Assembly: GCF_013744875.1 (NCBI RefSeq)
Contig: NZ_CP059399.1
Location: forward strand, 1,488,001 to 1,552,000
Reading direction: 5' to 3'
Origin: Nocardia huaxiensis
GTDB lineage: Bacteria > Actinomycetota > Actinomycetes > Mycobacteriales > Mycobacteriaceae
DNA: 64,000 nucleotides
The position numbers were made by a program, and so were the translations under genes. The notes under the pieces are model-generated. The model saw nothing but the letters and a program-made list of their open reading frames with translations. It did not search any database and was not told the origin of the DNA. Shown here one piece after another: positions 26,268 to 35,579 of this stretch (the first letter of the stretch is position 1; each line of letters starts with the position of its first letter).

Positions 26268-27811
26268 ATGTCGTCCTGAGCATCGCCAAGTTCATCGTCA
26301 ATGAAATCCTCAGCCAGCCCGCGTATCTGATCGGCATCATCACCGCCGTCGGACTGATCGCGCTGCGCAAATCCACCGGGCAGGTGATCGGCGGCGCGAT
26401 CAAGGCCACGCTGGGCTTCCTGCTCATCGGGGCAGGTGCGGGCCTGGTGGTGGCGTCACTGGATCCGCTCGGCGTGATGATTCAGGGCGCACTGGGTGCG
26501 CACGGCGTCATCCCCACCAATGAGGCCATTGTCGCCATCGCCCAGAAGCAGTACGGCGCGCAGGTCACCTGGCTGATGATCCTCGGGTTCGCGATCAGCC
26601 TGGCGCTGGCCCGGTTCACGCCGCTGCGGTACGTGTTCCTCACCGGTCACCACATGCTGTTCATGGCCACCCTGCTGACCATGGTGCTGGCGGTGGCGGG
26701 CATGTCCACACCGGTCGTGGTGACGCTCGGCGGCGTGCTGCTCGGCATCGTCATGGTGTCGCTGCCCGCGCTGTCGCAGGCGTGGACGCGGCGCGTCACC
26801 GGCGGAAACGATATCGCCATAGGGCATTTCGGCACCGCCGGGTACATCGCGGCCGGAGCCACCGGGCAGCTCGTCGGCAAGAAGAGCCGCAGCACCGAGG
26901 ACATGGATCTACCGGAAGGTCTTCGCTTCCTGCGGGATTCGATGGTGGCGACCGCACTGTCGATGGTGCTGCTGTACCTGGTGCTGGCCGTCGTGTATCT
27001 GATCCGCGCAGGGCAGGACGTGGCATTCAAGGCTTTCGAGATTCCGGCCACCGATGTGGGGAACTACCTCATGAAGGCGGTCTCGCAGGGTCTGCAGTTC
27101 GGAATCGCCGTCGCGGTCATCCTTTTCGGTGTGCGCACCATCCTGGGCGAGCTGGTTCCGGCGTTCCAGGGCATCGGCGAACGTGTTGTGCCGGGAGCGA
27201 TTCCGGCCCTCGACGCGCCGATCGTGTTCCCGTACGCGCAGAACGCCGTGCTCATCGGCTTCATCAGCAGTTTCACCGGCGGCCTGATCTCCCTCGGCCT
27301 GCTGGCCTGGATCTTCAACCCCGCCTTCGGGCTGGCGCTGGTGCTGCCCGGTCTGGTGCCGCACTTCTTCACCGGCGGTGCGGCCGGGGTCTACGGCAAT
27401 GCCACCGGCGGCCGGCGCGGCGCTGTCGCGGGCGGATTCGTGAACGGTGTGCTCATCACCTTCCTGCCCGCCGTACTGCTGAAGGTGCTCGGCGCGTTCG
27501 GGGACGAGAACACCACCTTCGGTGACGCGGATTTCGGCTGGTTCGGCACCTCGATCGGCCTGGCCGCCGAGATCGGCGGGGCGGGCGCGATCCTGGTCTG
27601 CCTCGCGGTGGGCCTGGTGATCCTCGGCGCGGCGATCATCGTCCAGACCCGCGTGGTCTCGGCCGGTTGGGACCCGGGCGCCGCTCGCGACGCCGCACTC
27701 GGAATCGCCACGGAGCCGACGGGCTACCCGACCGAGCCCGCACCGGTCGTGCAGAGTTACCCGAAGATCCCACCGCCACACGGTGCGCCGCCGCCACCAC
27801 CGCCGGAGTAA
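26264..27811 (+). CDS. PTS EIIC, ascorbate (UlaA/SgaT) family
   Basis: A 515-residue membrane permease with 10-12 transmembrane segments. N-terminal FIVNEILSQPAYLIGIITAV and VFPYAQNAVLIGFISSF are recognisable UlaA segments. The C-terminus carries a 50-residue cytoplasmic tail ending in PPPHGAPPPPPPE, not usual for the family. It imports and phosphorylates its sugar with the preceding IIAB protein. L-ascorbate is the family substrate, but actinobacterial members may carry other sugars. Confidence 0.9.
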   Translation: MNVVLSIAKFIVNEILSQPAYLIGIITAVGLIALRKSTGQVIGGAIKATLGFLLIGAGAGLVVASLDPLGVMIQGALGAHGVIPTNEAIVAIAQKQYGAQVTWLMILGFAISLALARFTPLRYVFLTGHHMLFMATLLTMVLAVAGMSTPVVVTLGGVLLGIVMVSLPALSQAWTRRVTGGNDIAIGHFGTAGYIAAGATGQLVGKKSRSTEDMDLPEGLRFLRDSMVATALSMVLLYLVLAVVYLIRAGQDVAFKAFEIPATDVGNYLMKAVSQGLQFGIAVAVILFGVRTILGELVPAFQGIGERVVPGAIPALDAPIVFPYAQNAVLIGFISSFTGGLISLGLLAWIFNPAFGLALVLPGLVPHFFTGGAAGVYGNATGGRRGAVAGGFVNGVLITFLPAVLLKVLGAFGDENTTFGDADFGWFGTSIGLAAEIGGAGAILVCLAVGLVILGAAIIVQTRVVSAGWDPGAARDAALGIATEPTGYPTEPAPVVQSYPKIPPPHGAPPPPPPE

Positions 27812-27816
27812 GAACC

Positions 27817-27850
27817 ACGCCCGTGACGCTTTCCGCGTCGCGGGCGTATT
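27817..27850. terminator. Bidirectional terminator between ulaA-like and methyltransferase genes
   Basis: Stem ACGCCCG/CGGGCGT continued through one T-G pair by GACGC/GCGTC, loop TTTCC, followed on the plus strand by ATTATTGT. It lies in the 50-bp gap of two convergent genes. Confidence 0.72.
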
Positions 27851-27861
27851 ATTGTGCGGCT

Positions 27862-28686
27862 CTATGGCTTCCGGGCCAATGCCGCCGCGATGAGCTCCTC
27901 CCACACCGAGATCTCCCGCGACTCCTCACCGATCCGGCTGGTGTCGTCCGGCGCGTCCGCCGACGGCCGCCACAGCGAGCACGGCACCAGCCCCGGCGCC
28001 AGCACGTCGAGATCCCCGAACAGCGACAGGATCTCCTCGTCATTGCGCCAGCGCCCGCGCCCGAACGTGGCCTGCAGCTTCTCCTCCGCCGATCGCGTCT
28101 CCTCATTGTGCCCGGAACGGAAATGCGAGATGTAGAACAGGCTTCCGGACGGCACCTGATCGACCCAGTACCGCACCACCTCGTCGGGCCCCTCGTCATT
28201 GTTGAGGTGGTGCAGGATGGCGCTGAAGATCACCGCGACCGGCTTCTCGAAATCGATGAGCCGCTGCACTTCCGGATGATTCCGAATGCCCTCCGGATCC
28301 CGCAGGTCGGCCTGGATGACCGTGGTGGCGGCGTCGGTGGCCAGCAGGGCGCGCCCGTGCGCCAGCACGATCGGATCGTTGTCGACGTACACCACGTGCG
28401 CGTCGGCCGAATACCGTTCGGCCACCTGATGCACATTGTCGGCGGTGGGCAGCCCGCTGCCGAGGTCCACGAATTGCCGTACGCCCATGGCGGATATCTC
28501 GCCGACGGCGCGAATCAGCGCCTGCCGGTTGGCGAATGCGATGGACACCGAGCCGGGCAGGTCGTTGATGAAGTAGTCGCCCACGGCCCGGTCGGCGGCG
28601 TAGTTGTCCTTGCCGCCGAGCAGATAGTCGTAGACGCGGGCGATGCTCGGTTTGCTCTGATCGACTTGCGCGGACGGTTCGCTCAT
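27862..28686 (-). CDS. S-adenosyl methyltransferase (DUF574/PF04672-like)
   Basis: A 274-residue soluble protein with the actinomycete-specific opening PSIARVYDYLLGGKDNYAAD and a class I SAM-binding motif FVDLGSGLPTADNVHQ near 71-86. VVYVDNDPIVLAHGRALL gives the acidic end of strand 2. The family is abundant in actinomycetes and its substrates are unknown. ATG 28686 has GGGGTGAGCAGG upstream. The gene appears monocistronic. Confidence 0.9.
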   Translation of the reverse strand: MSEPSAQVDQSKPSIARVYDYLLGGKDNYAADRAVGDYFINDLPGSVSIAFANRQALIRAVGEISAMGVRQFVDLGSGLPTADNVHQVAERYSADAHVVYVDNDPIVLAHGRALLATDAATTVIQADLRDPEGIRNHPEVQRLIDFEKPVAVIFSAILHHLNNDEGPDEVVRYWVDQVPSGSLFYISHFRSGHNEETRSAEEKLQATFGRGRWRNDEEILSLFGDLDVLAPGLVPCSLWRPSADAPDDTSRIGEESREISVWEELIAAALARKP

Positions 28687-28828
28687 CCTGCTCACCCCTG
28701 TCGGAAGGCCCGGTTGCCGGTTCAATCCTAGGAAAACGAACCGGTTCCGGCAGGGCTTCGGCGCAGGGTCTGCTCGGGCCGCGAATTCGCGGCGCGCGCA
28801 AGCAGATTCAGCGTGCGCGCACGAGAAT

Positions 28829-29683
28829 TCAGACCGCGCGCAAACGGGTCCGGCTGGCGTAGACGTGCTCGGCGATGAGCGTGGCGATCCGGTCCGGCGC
28901 CTCCAGCATGGGCACGTGGCCCACATCGTGCACCAGAATGCGGTCCGCGGTGTCGGGCAGTTCCTGCAGGAAACGCCTGGCGTACAGCCGATTCGGAATG
29001 ATCCGGTCGTTCTCGCACATGAGCAGGCGGACCGGGGTCTTCACCTCCGCCAGATCGGCGAGTCCGGGGCCGCGCAAGCCGCCCGCGAGCATGGGCAGCA
29101 TGGCCGGGCAGTGCAGCGCCGACGTGATCGCCGCCTCGATACCGCGTCTGGACGCCGCGGCGGTGTTCTTGCTGAGCAGCAATGCCACCGCCTGCCGCAC
29201 CGGCGCGCTGTAGATCAGGGCCTCGGGCAGCCGCTTGCCGATCTCCACCACCGGAACCAGCGACAGGAACTTGACCCCCACTCGAATCTGCAGCACCGAC
29301 GGGGTTTGCCAGCCGCCTGCCGAAGCGATGGCGGTGAGTGTGCGGGCGCGCCCGCGGCGAGCCAGTTCGAAGCCGACCCAGCCGCCCAGCGAATTCCCCG
29401 CGATATGGCAGGTGCGCCAACCCAGTTCGTCGAGCTGGTTCTCCACGCGGTCGGCGAGAGCATTGATATCGAGGTACCAGCCGCTGAAATCGGGCCCGCC
29501 CCAATGTCCGGTGAAGGCGGGCGCGAACACTTCGCACTGGCCGGCCATGCGCTGCGCGACGCCCTCCCAGCAGTGCGGGGACATCATGAAACCGTGGAGC
29601 AGCAGCAGGGGATCGCCGGATCCCATGTGCAAGGCCTTCATCGGCGCGAGCGGGGCGTTGGGCGCGGTGGTGCCGGACGTCAT
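28829..29683 (-). CDS. Alpha/beta hydrolase
   Basis: 284 residues from ATG 29683, which has a GGAAGGGG site; GTG 29692 is too close to it. LLLLHGFMMSPHCW is the oxyanion loop, GNSLGGWVGF the nucleophile elbow (Ser near 98), ENDRIIPNRL holds the acid and VHDVGHVPMLEAPD the His near the C-terminus. The substrate is unknown. It is divergent from xth across 69 bases. Confidence 0.88.
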   Translation of the reverse strand: MTSGTTAPNAPLAPMKALHMGSGDPLLLLHGFMMSPHCWEGVAQRMAGQCEVFAPAFTGHWGGPDFSGWYLDINALADRVENQLDELGWRTCHIAGNSLGGWVGFELARRGRARTLTAIASAGGWQTPSVLQIRVGVKFLSLVPVVEIGKRLPEALIYSAPVRQAVALLLSKNTAAASRRGIEAAITSALHCPAMLPMLAGGLRGPGLADLAEVKTPVRLLMCENDRIIPNRLYARRFLQELPDTADRILVHDVGHVPMLEAPDRIATLIAEHVYASRTRLRAV

Positions 29684-29740
29684 CGTCGTCACCCCTTCCT
29701 GGACCTCGATGTCCTGAAGAAAGGTTCTATAGCCGCATTG

Positions 29741-29746
29741 TACGGT
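29741..29746 (+). promoter_or_regulatory. -10 box TACGGT, leaderless start of xth
   Basis: Ends six bases before the GTG at 29753. No Shine-Dalgarno is visible. Confidence 0.5.
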
Positions 29747-29752
29747 CGTAGC

Positions 29753-30568
29753 GTGGCAGCGATCATCTCAACGATCAACGTAAACGGAGTCCGTGCGGCG
29801 ACCGGGAAGACGGGTAAGGGGATGCTCGAGTGGCTGCAGGTCACCGAGGCCGACATCATCTGCCTGCAGGAGACCCGCGCGACCGACGAGCAAACCAGAG
29901 CCGCGCTGGCCTCCGCGCTGGATGCCGGATGGTTCCTGGCGCACGCCGAACCCGGCGCCAAGGGGCGTGCGGGCGTGGCCATCCTGTCGCGGCGCGAACC
30001 GTCGGCCGTGCGGATCGGCCTAGGACTGGAGGTGGACGGAAACTGGGTTCCCAGTGCGGAATTCGCCGAAACCGGCCGCTACCTCGAGGCCGACTTCGAC
30101 GACTTCACCGTGGCCAGCGTCTACGTCCACACCGGTGAAGCCGACACGCCCATGCAGGATCAGAAGTACCGCTTCCTCGACGAGGTCGGGGCGCGGATGA
30201 CCCAGCAGACCCGCGACTTCGTCATCTGTGGCGACTGGAATATCGGCCACACCGAACTCGACATCAAGAACTGGAAGGGCAATATCAAGAACGCGGGCTT
30301 CCTCCCGCAGGAGCGCGCCTGGATCGACTCCATGATCGCCGCCGGTTACGTGGACGTGGTTCGTGAACTGCATCCCGGCGTGCCCGGCCCGTACAGCTGG
30401 TGGTCCTATCGCGGCCGCGCCTACGACACCGACGCCGGCTGGCGCATCGACTACCACCTGGCGCGCGGCGATATCGCGGGCCGGGCCAAGCAGGCGGTGG
30501 TGGAGCGCGCCGAGACCTACGCGCTGCGCTGGTCCGACCACGCGCCCGTGACGGTCCAGTACCGGTGA
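29753..30568 (+). CDS. xth: Exodeoxyribonuclease III / AP endonuclease
   Basis: A 271-residue Mg-dependent nuclease of the EEP superfamily that acts at abasic sites and 3' blocked ends in base-excision repair. Visible motifs are STINVNGVRAA, CLQETRA (catalytic Glu near 36), GDWNIGHTELDIKN, WWSYRGRAYDTDAGWRIDY and the C-terminal SDHAPV (catalytic Asp-His). The GTG start is probably leaderless. The stop overlaps the start of the RNase gene by GTGA, so the repair enzyme and the secreted RNase share an mRNA. Confidence 0.93.
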   Translation: MAAIISTINVNGVRAATGKTGKGMLEWLQVTEADIICLQETRATDEQTRAALASALDAGWFLAHAEPGAKGRAGVAILSRREPSAVRIGLGLEVDGNWVPSAEFAETGRYLEADFDDFTVASVYVHTGEADTPMQDQKYRFLDEVGARMTQQTRDFVICGDWNIGHTELDIKNWKGNIKNAGFLPQERAWIDSMIAAGYVDVVRELHPGVPGPYSWWSYRGRAYDTDAGWRIDYHLARGDIAGRAKQAVVERAETYALRWSDHAPVTVQYR

Positions 30569-31086
30569 AAATCACTCCGCGGGTACGCGCTTGGCTCCTG
30601 CTCGGAGCCGCCGTGGCCATGCTCGTCGTCGCCGTGCTGGTTTCGCGCGGCGGCGGCGACACCGCCAAGGACACCACTTCGACGCGCGCGGCGGCCACCT
30701 CCACGGCCGCCGTCGCGACCACCGTGCCCAAACCCGGCACCCCCAACCCCGACAATCCCGGCCGCGCAGACCAATCCACCACGGCCGCCCCGTCCCGCGC
30801 TCCCGGCGTCCCCGACCGCGCCTACGCCACCCTCGCCGAAATCGACGCGGGCCGCTGGCCGGACTCCGCCGGCGCGCCCGGCACCCAGGGCGGCGAAACC
30901 TGGAACAACCGCGAACGCCGCCTCCCGTCCACCGACTCCGCGGGCAAACGCATCACCTACCAGGAATGGGACGTCAACCCGAAGAAGCGCGGCCAAACCC
31001 GCGACGCCGAGCGCATAGTCACCGGCAGCGACGGCACCGCCTGGTACACCGCCGACCACTACAAAACCTTCACGAGGATGCGCTGA
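30565..31086 (+). CDS. Secreted/tethered guanyl-specific ribonuclease (barnase/RNase Sa family)
   Basis: 173 residues. An N-terminal helix (9-27) acts as signal or anchor, a Thr/Ala/Pro-rich linker covers 33-80, and a microbial RNase domain runs from 83 to the end. The family pattern is intact: ATLAEIDAGRWP, NNRERRLP, TYQEWDV (base Glu134), AERIVTG (Arg150) and TADHYKTF (acid His165). The enzyme cleaves RNA after G outside the cytoplasm or in competing cells. The start overlaps the xth stop. The next gene is a barstar, one base after its stop, giving a toxin-immunity pair. Confidence 0.87.
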   Translation: MKITPRVRAWLLLGAAVAMLVVAVLVSRGGGDTAKDTTSTRAAATSTAAVATTVPKPGTPNPDNPGRADQSTTAAPSRAPGVPDRAYATLAEIDAGRWPDSAGAPGTQGGETWNNRERRLPSTDSAGKRITYQEWDVNPKKRGQTRDAERIVTGSDGTAWYTADHYKTFTRMR

Positions 31087-31087
31087 C

Positions 31088-31582
31088 ATGCCGATGCCGC
31101 TCTCGCAGTTCCTCTCACCCCTCGCCAATTCCCGTGCGGCAGTGGACAAACCCGCCCCGGTGCTCGGCATGCTCCCCATCGGCGCGGCCGAATTCTCCAG
31201 CGTCCGAGGCCGCATCCCCTCCGCCTACATCTCGCGAGAACTCCGCGCCCGCAAGATGCGCACCGTCGAAGGCGTCTACGACGAGTTCGCCGCCGCCTTC
31301 CAATTCCCCTACTACTTCGGCGAAAACAAGGACGCATTCGACGAATGCCTCCGCGACCTGGACGAATTCGTAGGCCCCGCAAAGGGATACGTAGCCGTCA
31401 TCCGCAACGCCGCCCTCCTCCTGGCCGACCAACCCGCCGAACGCCCCTGGTTCGCCGAAGCCATGACCGACTGCGCCACCCGCTGGTCGAAATCCGACGT
31501 CCTGTTCCGCGTCGTCCTCCAGGACGCCGCCCCGGCCGCCCTCGCGGCGACCACACTGAGCCTCGACCCCGACGAGACCTGA
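31088..31582 (+). CDS. Barstar-family ribonuclease inhibitor
   Basis: A 164-residue cytoplasmic protein. Its central part VYDEFAAAFQFPYYFGENKD followed by AFDECLRDLDEF is the barstar signature (helix that plugs the RNase active site). It has about 60 extra residues at the N-terminus compared with the 90-residue Bacillus barstar. Lacking a signal peptide, it should protect the cell from the RNase encoded immediately upstream. Confidence 0.9.
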   Translation: MPMPLSQFLSPLANSRAAVDKPAPVLGMLPIGAAEFSSVRGRIPSAYISRELRARKMRTVEGVYDEFAAAFQFPYYFGENKDAFDECLRDLDEFVGPAKGYVAVIRNAALLLADQPAERPWFAEAMTDCATRWSKSDVLFRVVLQDAAPAALAATTLSLDPDET

Positions 31583-31715
31583 ACCGCCACCCACCCCATC
31601 GGTAGGCTGGCCATCGGTTCGACGGTGGTGCTACGGGGCGGGGCTCCGCGAACAGGTGCGTATGTGCAAGTGAGGCAGGCCGATTCGGCTCGGGCTGCTG
31701 GCCGCGCTGCTGCCG

Positions 31716-32354
31716 TTATGTGCGCAGACGTTCCGCGAGGTCCTCGCCGAGCAGGACGAAAACGTCTGTGGTGTGGTCGATCAGCTCTTCGCGGGTCATG
31801 GGCAGGTCGCCTTGGAGCCAGGAGGTGAGGGTTTGGACCAGGCCGCCGACGAGGTAGGTGGCGCGGAAGGTGATGGTGGGGGAGGGGGTGGAGTCGGTGA
31901 TGCCGTAGAAGTCGATGCCTTCGGCCGCAACGAGGTTGGCGAAGGCTCGGATGGTTTGCATTGTGCGGGTGCGGAGTTCGGGGGTGGCGGAGCTGACCAG
32001 GAGGGCCACGCGGGCCTTGCGGGGGTCGGCGGTGAGGACATCGATGCCGGCGGTGATGGCGGCGTGGGCCTTGGCGCGGGGGTCGGTGGGGGCGGTGTGG
32101 ACGGCACTGATCAGGGCGGCGGCCAGTTCTTCGCCGAGGGTGTCGAAGAGGGCGGACAGGACGGCGTCGCGGCTGTCGAAGTTCTCGTAGTAGTAGCGCT
32201 CGTTGAGGCCGGCGCCGGTGCAGAGGGCGGCGACGGTGAGTTTGTCGATGCCCTGGGTGCCGAGGATTTCCAAGGCGGCGTCGAGGAGGGCGGTTCGGCG
32301 TTGGGCGCGGCGCTCTTCCGCTGAGACGCCGCCGTAGGTCCGCTGACCGGTCAC
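31716..32354 (-). CDS. TetR family regulator facing the MpaB-type oxygenase
   Basis: 212 residues from the GTG at 32354. The helix-turn-helix spans about 20-62 (LDAALEILGTQGIDKLTVAA and NERYYYENFDSRDAV). It is divergent from the oxygenase gene, and five copies or variants of GATTCTGG lie between the two starts, so it likely represses both. The ligand is unknown. Confidence 0.86.
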   Translation of the reverse strand: MTGQRTYGGVSAEERRAQRRTALLDAALEILGTQGIDKLTVAALCTGAGLNERYYYENFDSRDAVLSALFDTLGEELAAALISAVHTAPTDPRAKAHAAITAGIDVLTADPRKARVALLVSSATPELRTRTMQTIRAFANLVAAEGIDFYGITDSTPSPTITFRATYLVGGLVQTLTSWLQGDLPMTREELIDHTTDVFVLLGEDLAERLRT

Positions 32355-32359
32355 AGCCC

Positions 32360-32430
32360 GATTCTGGCACGGTCGCGATTCTGGCAGTGACCCTTGCCAG
32401 AATCGTGATTCTGGAGGACTCTGATTCCAG
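32360..32430. promoter_or_regulatory. Operator array of GATTCTGG half-sites
   Basis: GATTCTGG at 32360 and 32377, its complement CCAGAATC at 32397, GATTCTGG at 32407 and a degenerate GATTCCAG at 32423. Two perfect inverted repeats result: GATTCTGGCA/TGCCAGAATC (32377-32404) and CCAGAATC-GT-GATTCTGG (32397-32414), sharing the middle half-site. Confidence 0.8.
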
Positions 32431-32470
32431 ATGCGCGTGGTTCGCGTCACAGCTGCTTCAGGAGGCAACG

Positions 32471-33418
32471 ATGCCTGCACCGAAGGCCACAGAGCCCGGG
32501 TACTTTTCCGACGATTCGATGATCCGGCGAGTCATGAGCAAGCGGGCGGTGGGACTCACCTACGGCCAGCGGGCGCTCGTGATCGGGGCGGTGCATCCGC
32601 TGCTCTACGTCGGCACGGCCGAGAACTCCGAGCATCGGGCGACGCCGTACACGCGGCTCGCGCTCACCGGGAAGCTGTTCGAGGCGGTGTCACTGGGCAG
32701 CAAGGACGAGGCGGATCGGGCGCGGGCCTTCACGCGCAAGAAGCATGTGCGGGTCAGCGGTGCGCTGCCCGAGGATGCGGGGCAACACCACCCGGCCGGG
32801 ACGCGGTACTCGGCGCTGGACCCGCATCTCATGTACATGACCATGGCGTTCACCTTCGACTCCGCCGAAGTCATGCACGACCTGCTGGTCCGGAAACTCA
32901 GCGCCACGGAACGTGAAGCGCTGTACCTGGATTACGTGCGCTGGGGTGAGCTGTTCGGCATGCCGCGCTCGGCCGCGCCCGCCACCTACGCGGACTTCCG
33001 CCGGGACTTCGACGGCTACCTCGCCTCCGACGAACTCTTCCTCACCGACGAAGCCAGACTGGTCGGCTCGTACCTCATGGGCCAGCGCGTCGCCTACCCC
33101 CTGCCCATGCCACTCCAGCAGGCCATGGGCAGCTTCTCCCTGCTCGTGCAGGGCACGCTGCCGACCCGCATCCGCGAGATGTACGAGGTGAAGTGGGGCA
33201 TCCGAGAGGAGATCGCCTTCCGCGGCCTGGCCCAGGCGGTCCGCACCGCGCACCTCTCCCCGCCGCTGGTCCCCAAATTGCTGCGCGGCCCCCTGTCCGG
33301 CCCCAGCTACCCGCTGTATCGCCTGGCCACCCAGCGCGAAAAGCAGCTCGTGAACTCCGGCCGCCCCGCCATGCCCGGCGTCGACACCCGCAATTGGACG
33401 GACCGGAATTCGGCCTGA
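32471..33418 (+). CDS. MpaB/DUF2236 family oxygenase
   Basis: A 315-residue, mostly helical protein of the family that includes fungal MpaB and bacterial latex-clearing protein, haem-linked oxygenases or peroxidases. Family-like segments are RRVMSKRAVGLTYGQRALV, GAVHPLLYVG, HMPRSAA-type region LFGMPRSAAPATYADFRRDF and HLSPPLVPKLLRG. No signal peptide. The start ATG follows GGAGGCAACG. It is controlled by the divergent TetR and its operator array. The substrate is unknown. Confidence 0.85.
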   Translation: MPAPKATEPGYFSDDSMIRRVMSKRAVGLTYGQRALVIGAVHPLLYVGTAENSEHRATPYTRLALTGKLFEAVSLGSKDEADRARAFTRKKHVRVSGALPEDAGQHHPAGTRYSALDPHLMYMTMAFTFDSAEVMHDLLVRKLSATEREALYLDYVRWGELFGMPRSAAPATYADFRRDFDGYLASDELFLTDEARLVGSYLMGQRVAYPLPMPLQQAMGSFSLLVQGTLPTRIREMYEVKWGIREEIAFRGLAQAVRTAHLSPPLVPKLLRGPLSGPSYPLYRLATQREKQLVNSGRPAMPGVDTRNWTDRNSA

Positions 33419-34522
<1,104 letters not shown>

Positions 34523-34561
34523 CCGGTGCCGCCGCGCGAGCAGCGTGGTGGAGGTGAGTGG

Positions 34562-35575
34562 GTGTTCGACGGGGTCCGCAAGCGCATCGAGAGCGAGATC
34601 CAGCGGCGGCATTGGCTGGATCATCTGGTGCGTGCCGCCGGGCGCTACCAGCGTCAGCGCGGTGACTACTACGCCGCGGGCATTACGTACTTCACGGTGC
34701 TGGCGCTGTTCCCGTTGCTGATGGTGGGTTTCGCGGTGGCCGGTTTCGTGCTGTCGCGAGATCCGGAGCTGCTCACCAAGATTCAGGACGAGATCATCAA
34801 GAATGTTCCCGGTGCGGCGGGGGAGCAGCTCAATCAGCTCATTCACGAGGCGGTCGAATCGCGCACCAGCGTCGGCGTGATCGGTCTGCTGACGGGTGCG
34901 TACGCCGGGCTCGGGTGGATCGCGAATCTGCGGGCCGCGCTCACCGAACAGTGGGAGCAGCGGTTCGAGCCCCGCAACTGGGTGCTCACCAAGCTGTCGG
35001 ATCTGCTGGCGTTGATCGGGCTGTTCCTGGCCATCGGGGTGTCGATCGGGTTGACGGTGCTGGCCTCCAGCGGGCTCATCAGCGCGCTGCTGCGCAAGCT
35101 GGACATCGCGGAGAACGGCTGGATCACACTGGGTCTCACGCTCGTTTCGCTGGCCCTGGCGATCCTCGCGAACTGGGCGGTGCTGACCTACATCATCGCC
35201 CGCATGCCCCGGCATCCGGTGACCCTGCGCAGTGCGGCCAAGGCGGCGTTCGTCGCGGCCATCATCTTCGAAGCGTTCAAACAGCTCGCGTCGCTGATTC
35301 TGAAGTCGGTGACGAACGGCCCGGCAGGAGTGGCATTCGGGCCGATCATCGGGTTGATGGTGTTCAGCTACATCACCGCGCGGATCATTCTGTTCGCCAC
35401 CGCCTGGGCGGCCACGGCGACGGAAAACGAAGTGCCGGAGGATATTCCGGCACCCGCACCGGCCATTATCGAGCCCCGGGTGATGGGCCCGGGACTCTCG
35501 GCCAGTGCGGGTGCGGCCTTGTTCGGCGCGGGAGCCTTTGCGGGAGCGCTGGTTTCGGCCTTCCGTAAACGGTGA
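34562..35575 (+). CDS. YihY/BrkB family inner-membrane protein
   Basis: 337 residues from GTG 34562, preferred because GGAGGTGA lies four bases upstream; GTG 34526 is in frame but lacks a site. About six membrane segments, with the family stretch DYYAAGITYFTVLALFPLLM, GLTGAYAG-like LLTGAYAGLGWIANLRAAL and FGPIIGLMVFSYITARIILF. Function is not established; the old RNase BN label is no longer accepted. It converges on the carboxypeptidase gene with a four-base gap. Confidence 0.9.
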   Translation: MFDGVRKRIESEIQRRHWLDHLVRAAGRYQRQRGDYYAAGITYFTVLALFPLLMVGFAVAGFVLSRDPELLTKIQDEIIKNVPGAAGEQLNQLIHEAVESRTSVGVIGLLTGAYAGLGWIANLRAALTEQWEQRFEPRNWVLTKLSDLLALIGLFLAIGVSIGLTVLASSGLISALLRKLDIAENGWITLGLTLVSLALAILANWAVLTYIIARMPRHPVTLRSAAKAAFVAAIIFEAFKQLASLILKSVTNGPAGVAFGPIIGLMVFSYITARIILFATAWAATATENEVPEDIPAPAPAIIEPRVMGPGLSASAGAALFGAGAFAGALVSAFRKR

Positions 35576-35579
35576 CCGT

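Noticed and set aside
34960..34980. GGTTCGAGCCCC, like a tRNA T-arm
   Set aside because: It lies in frame inside the YihY gene (QRFEPRN), and no acceptor or anticodon stems can be formed around it.
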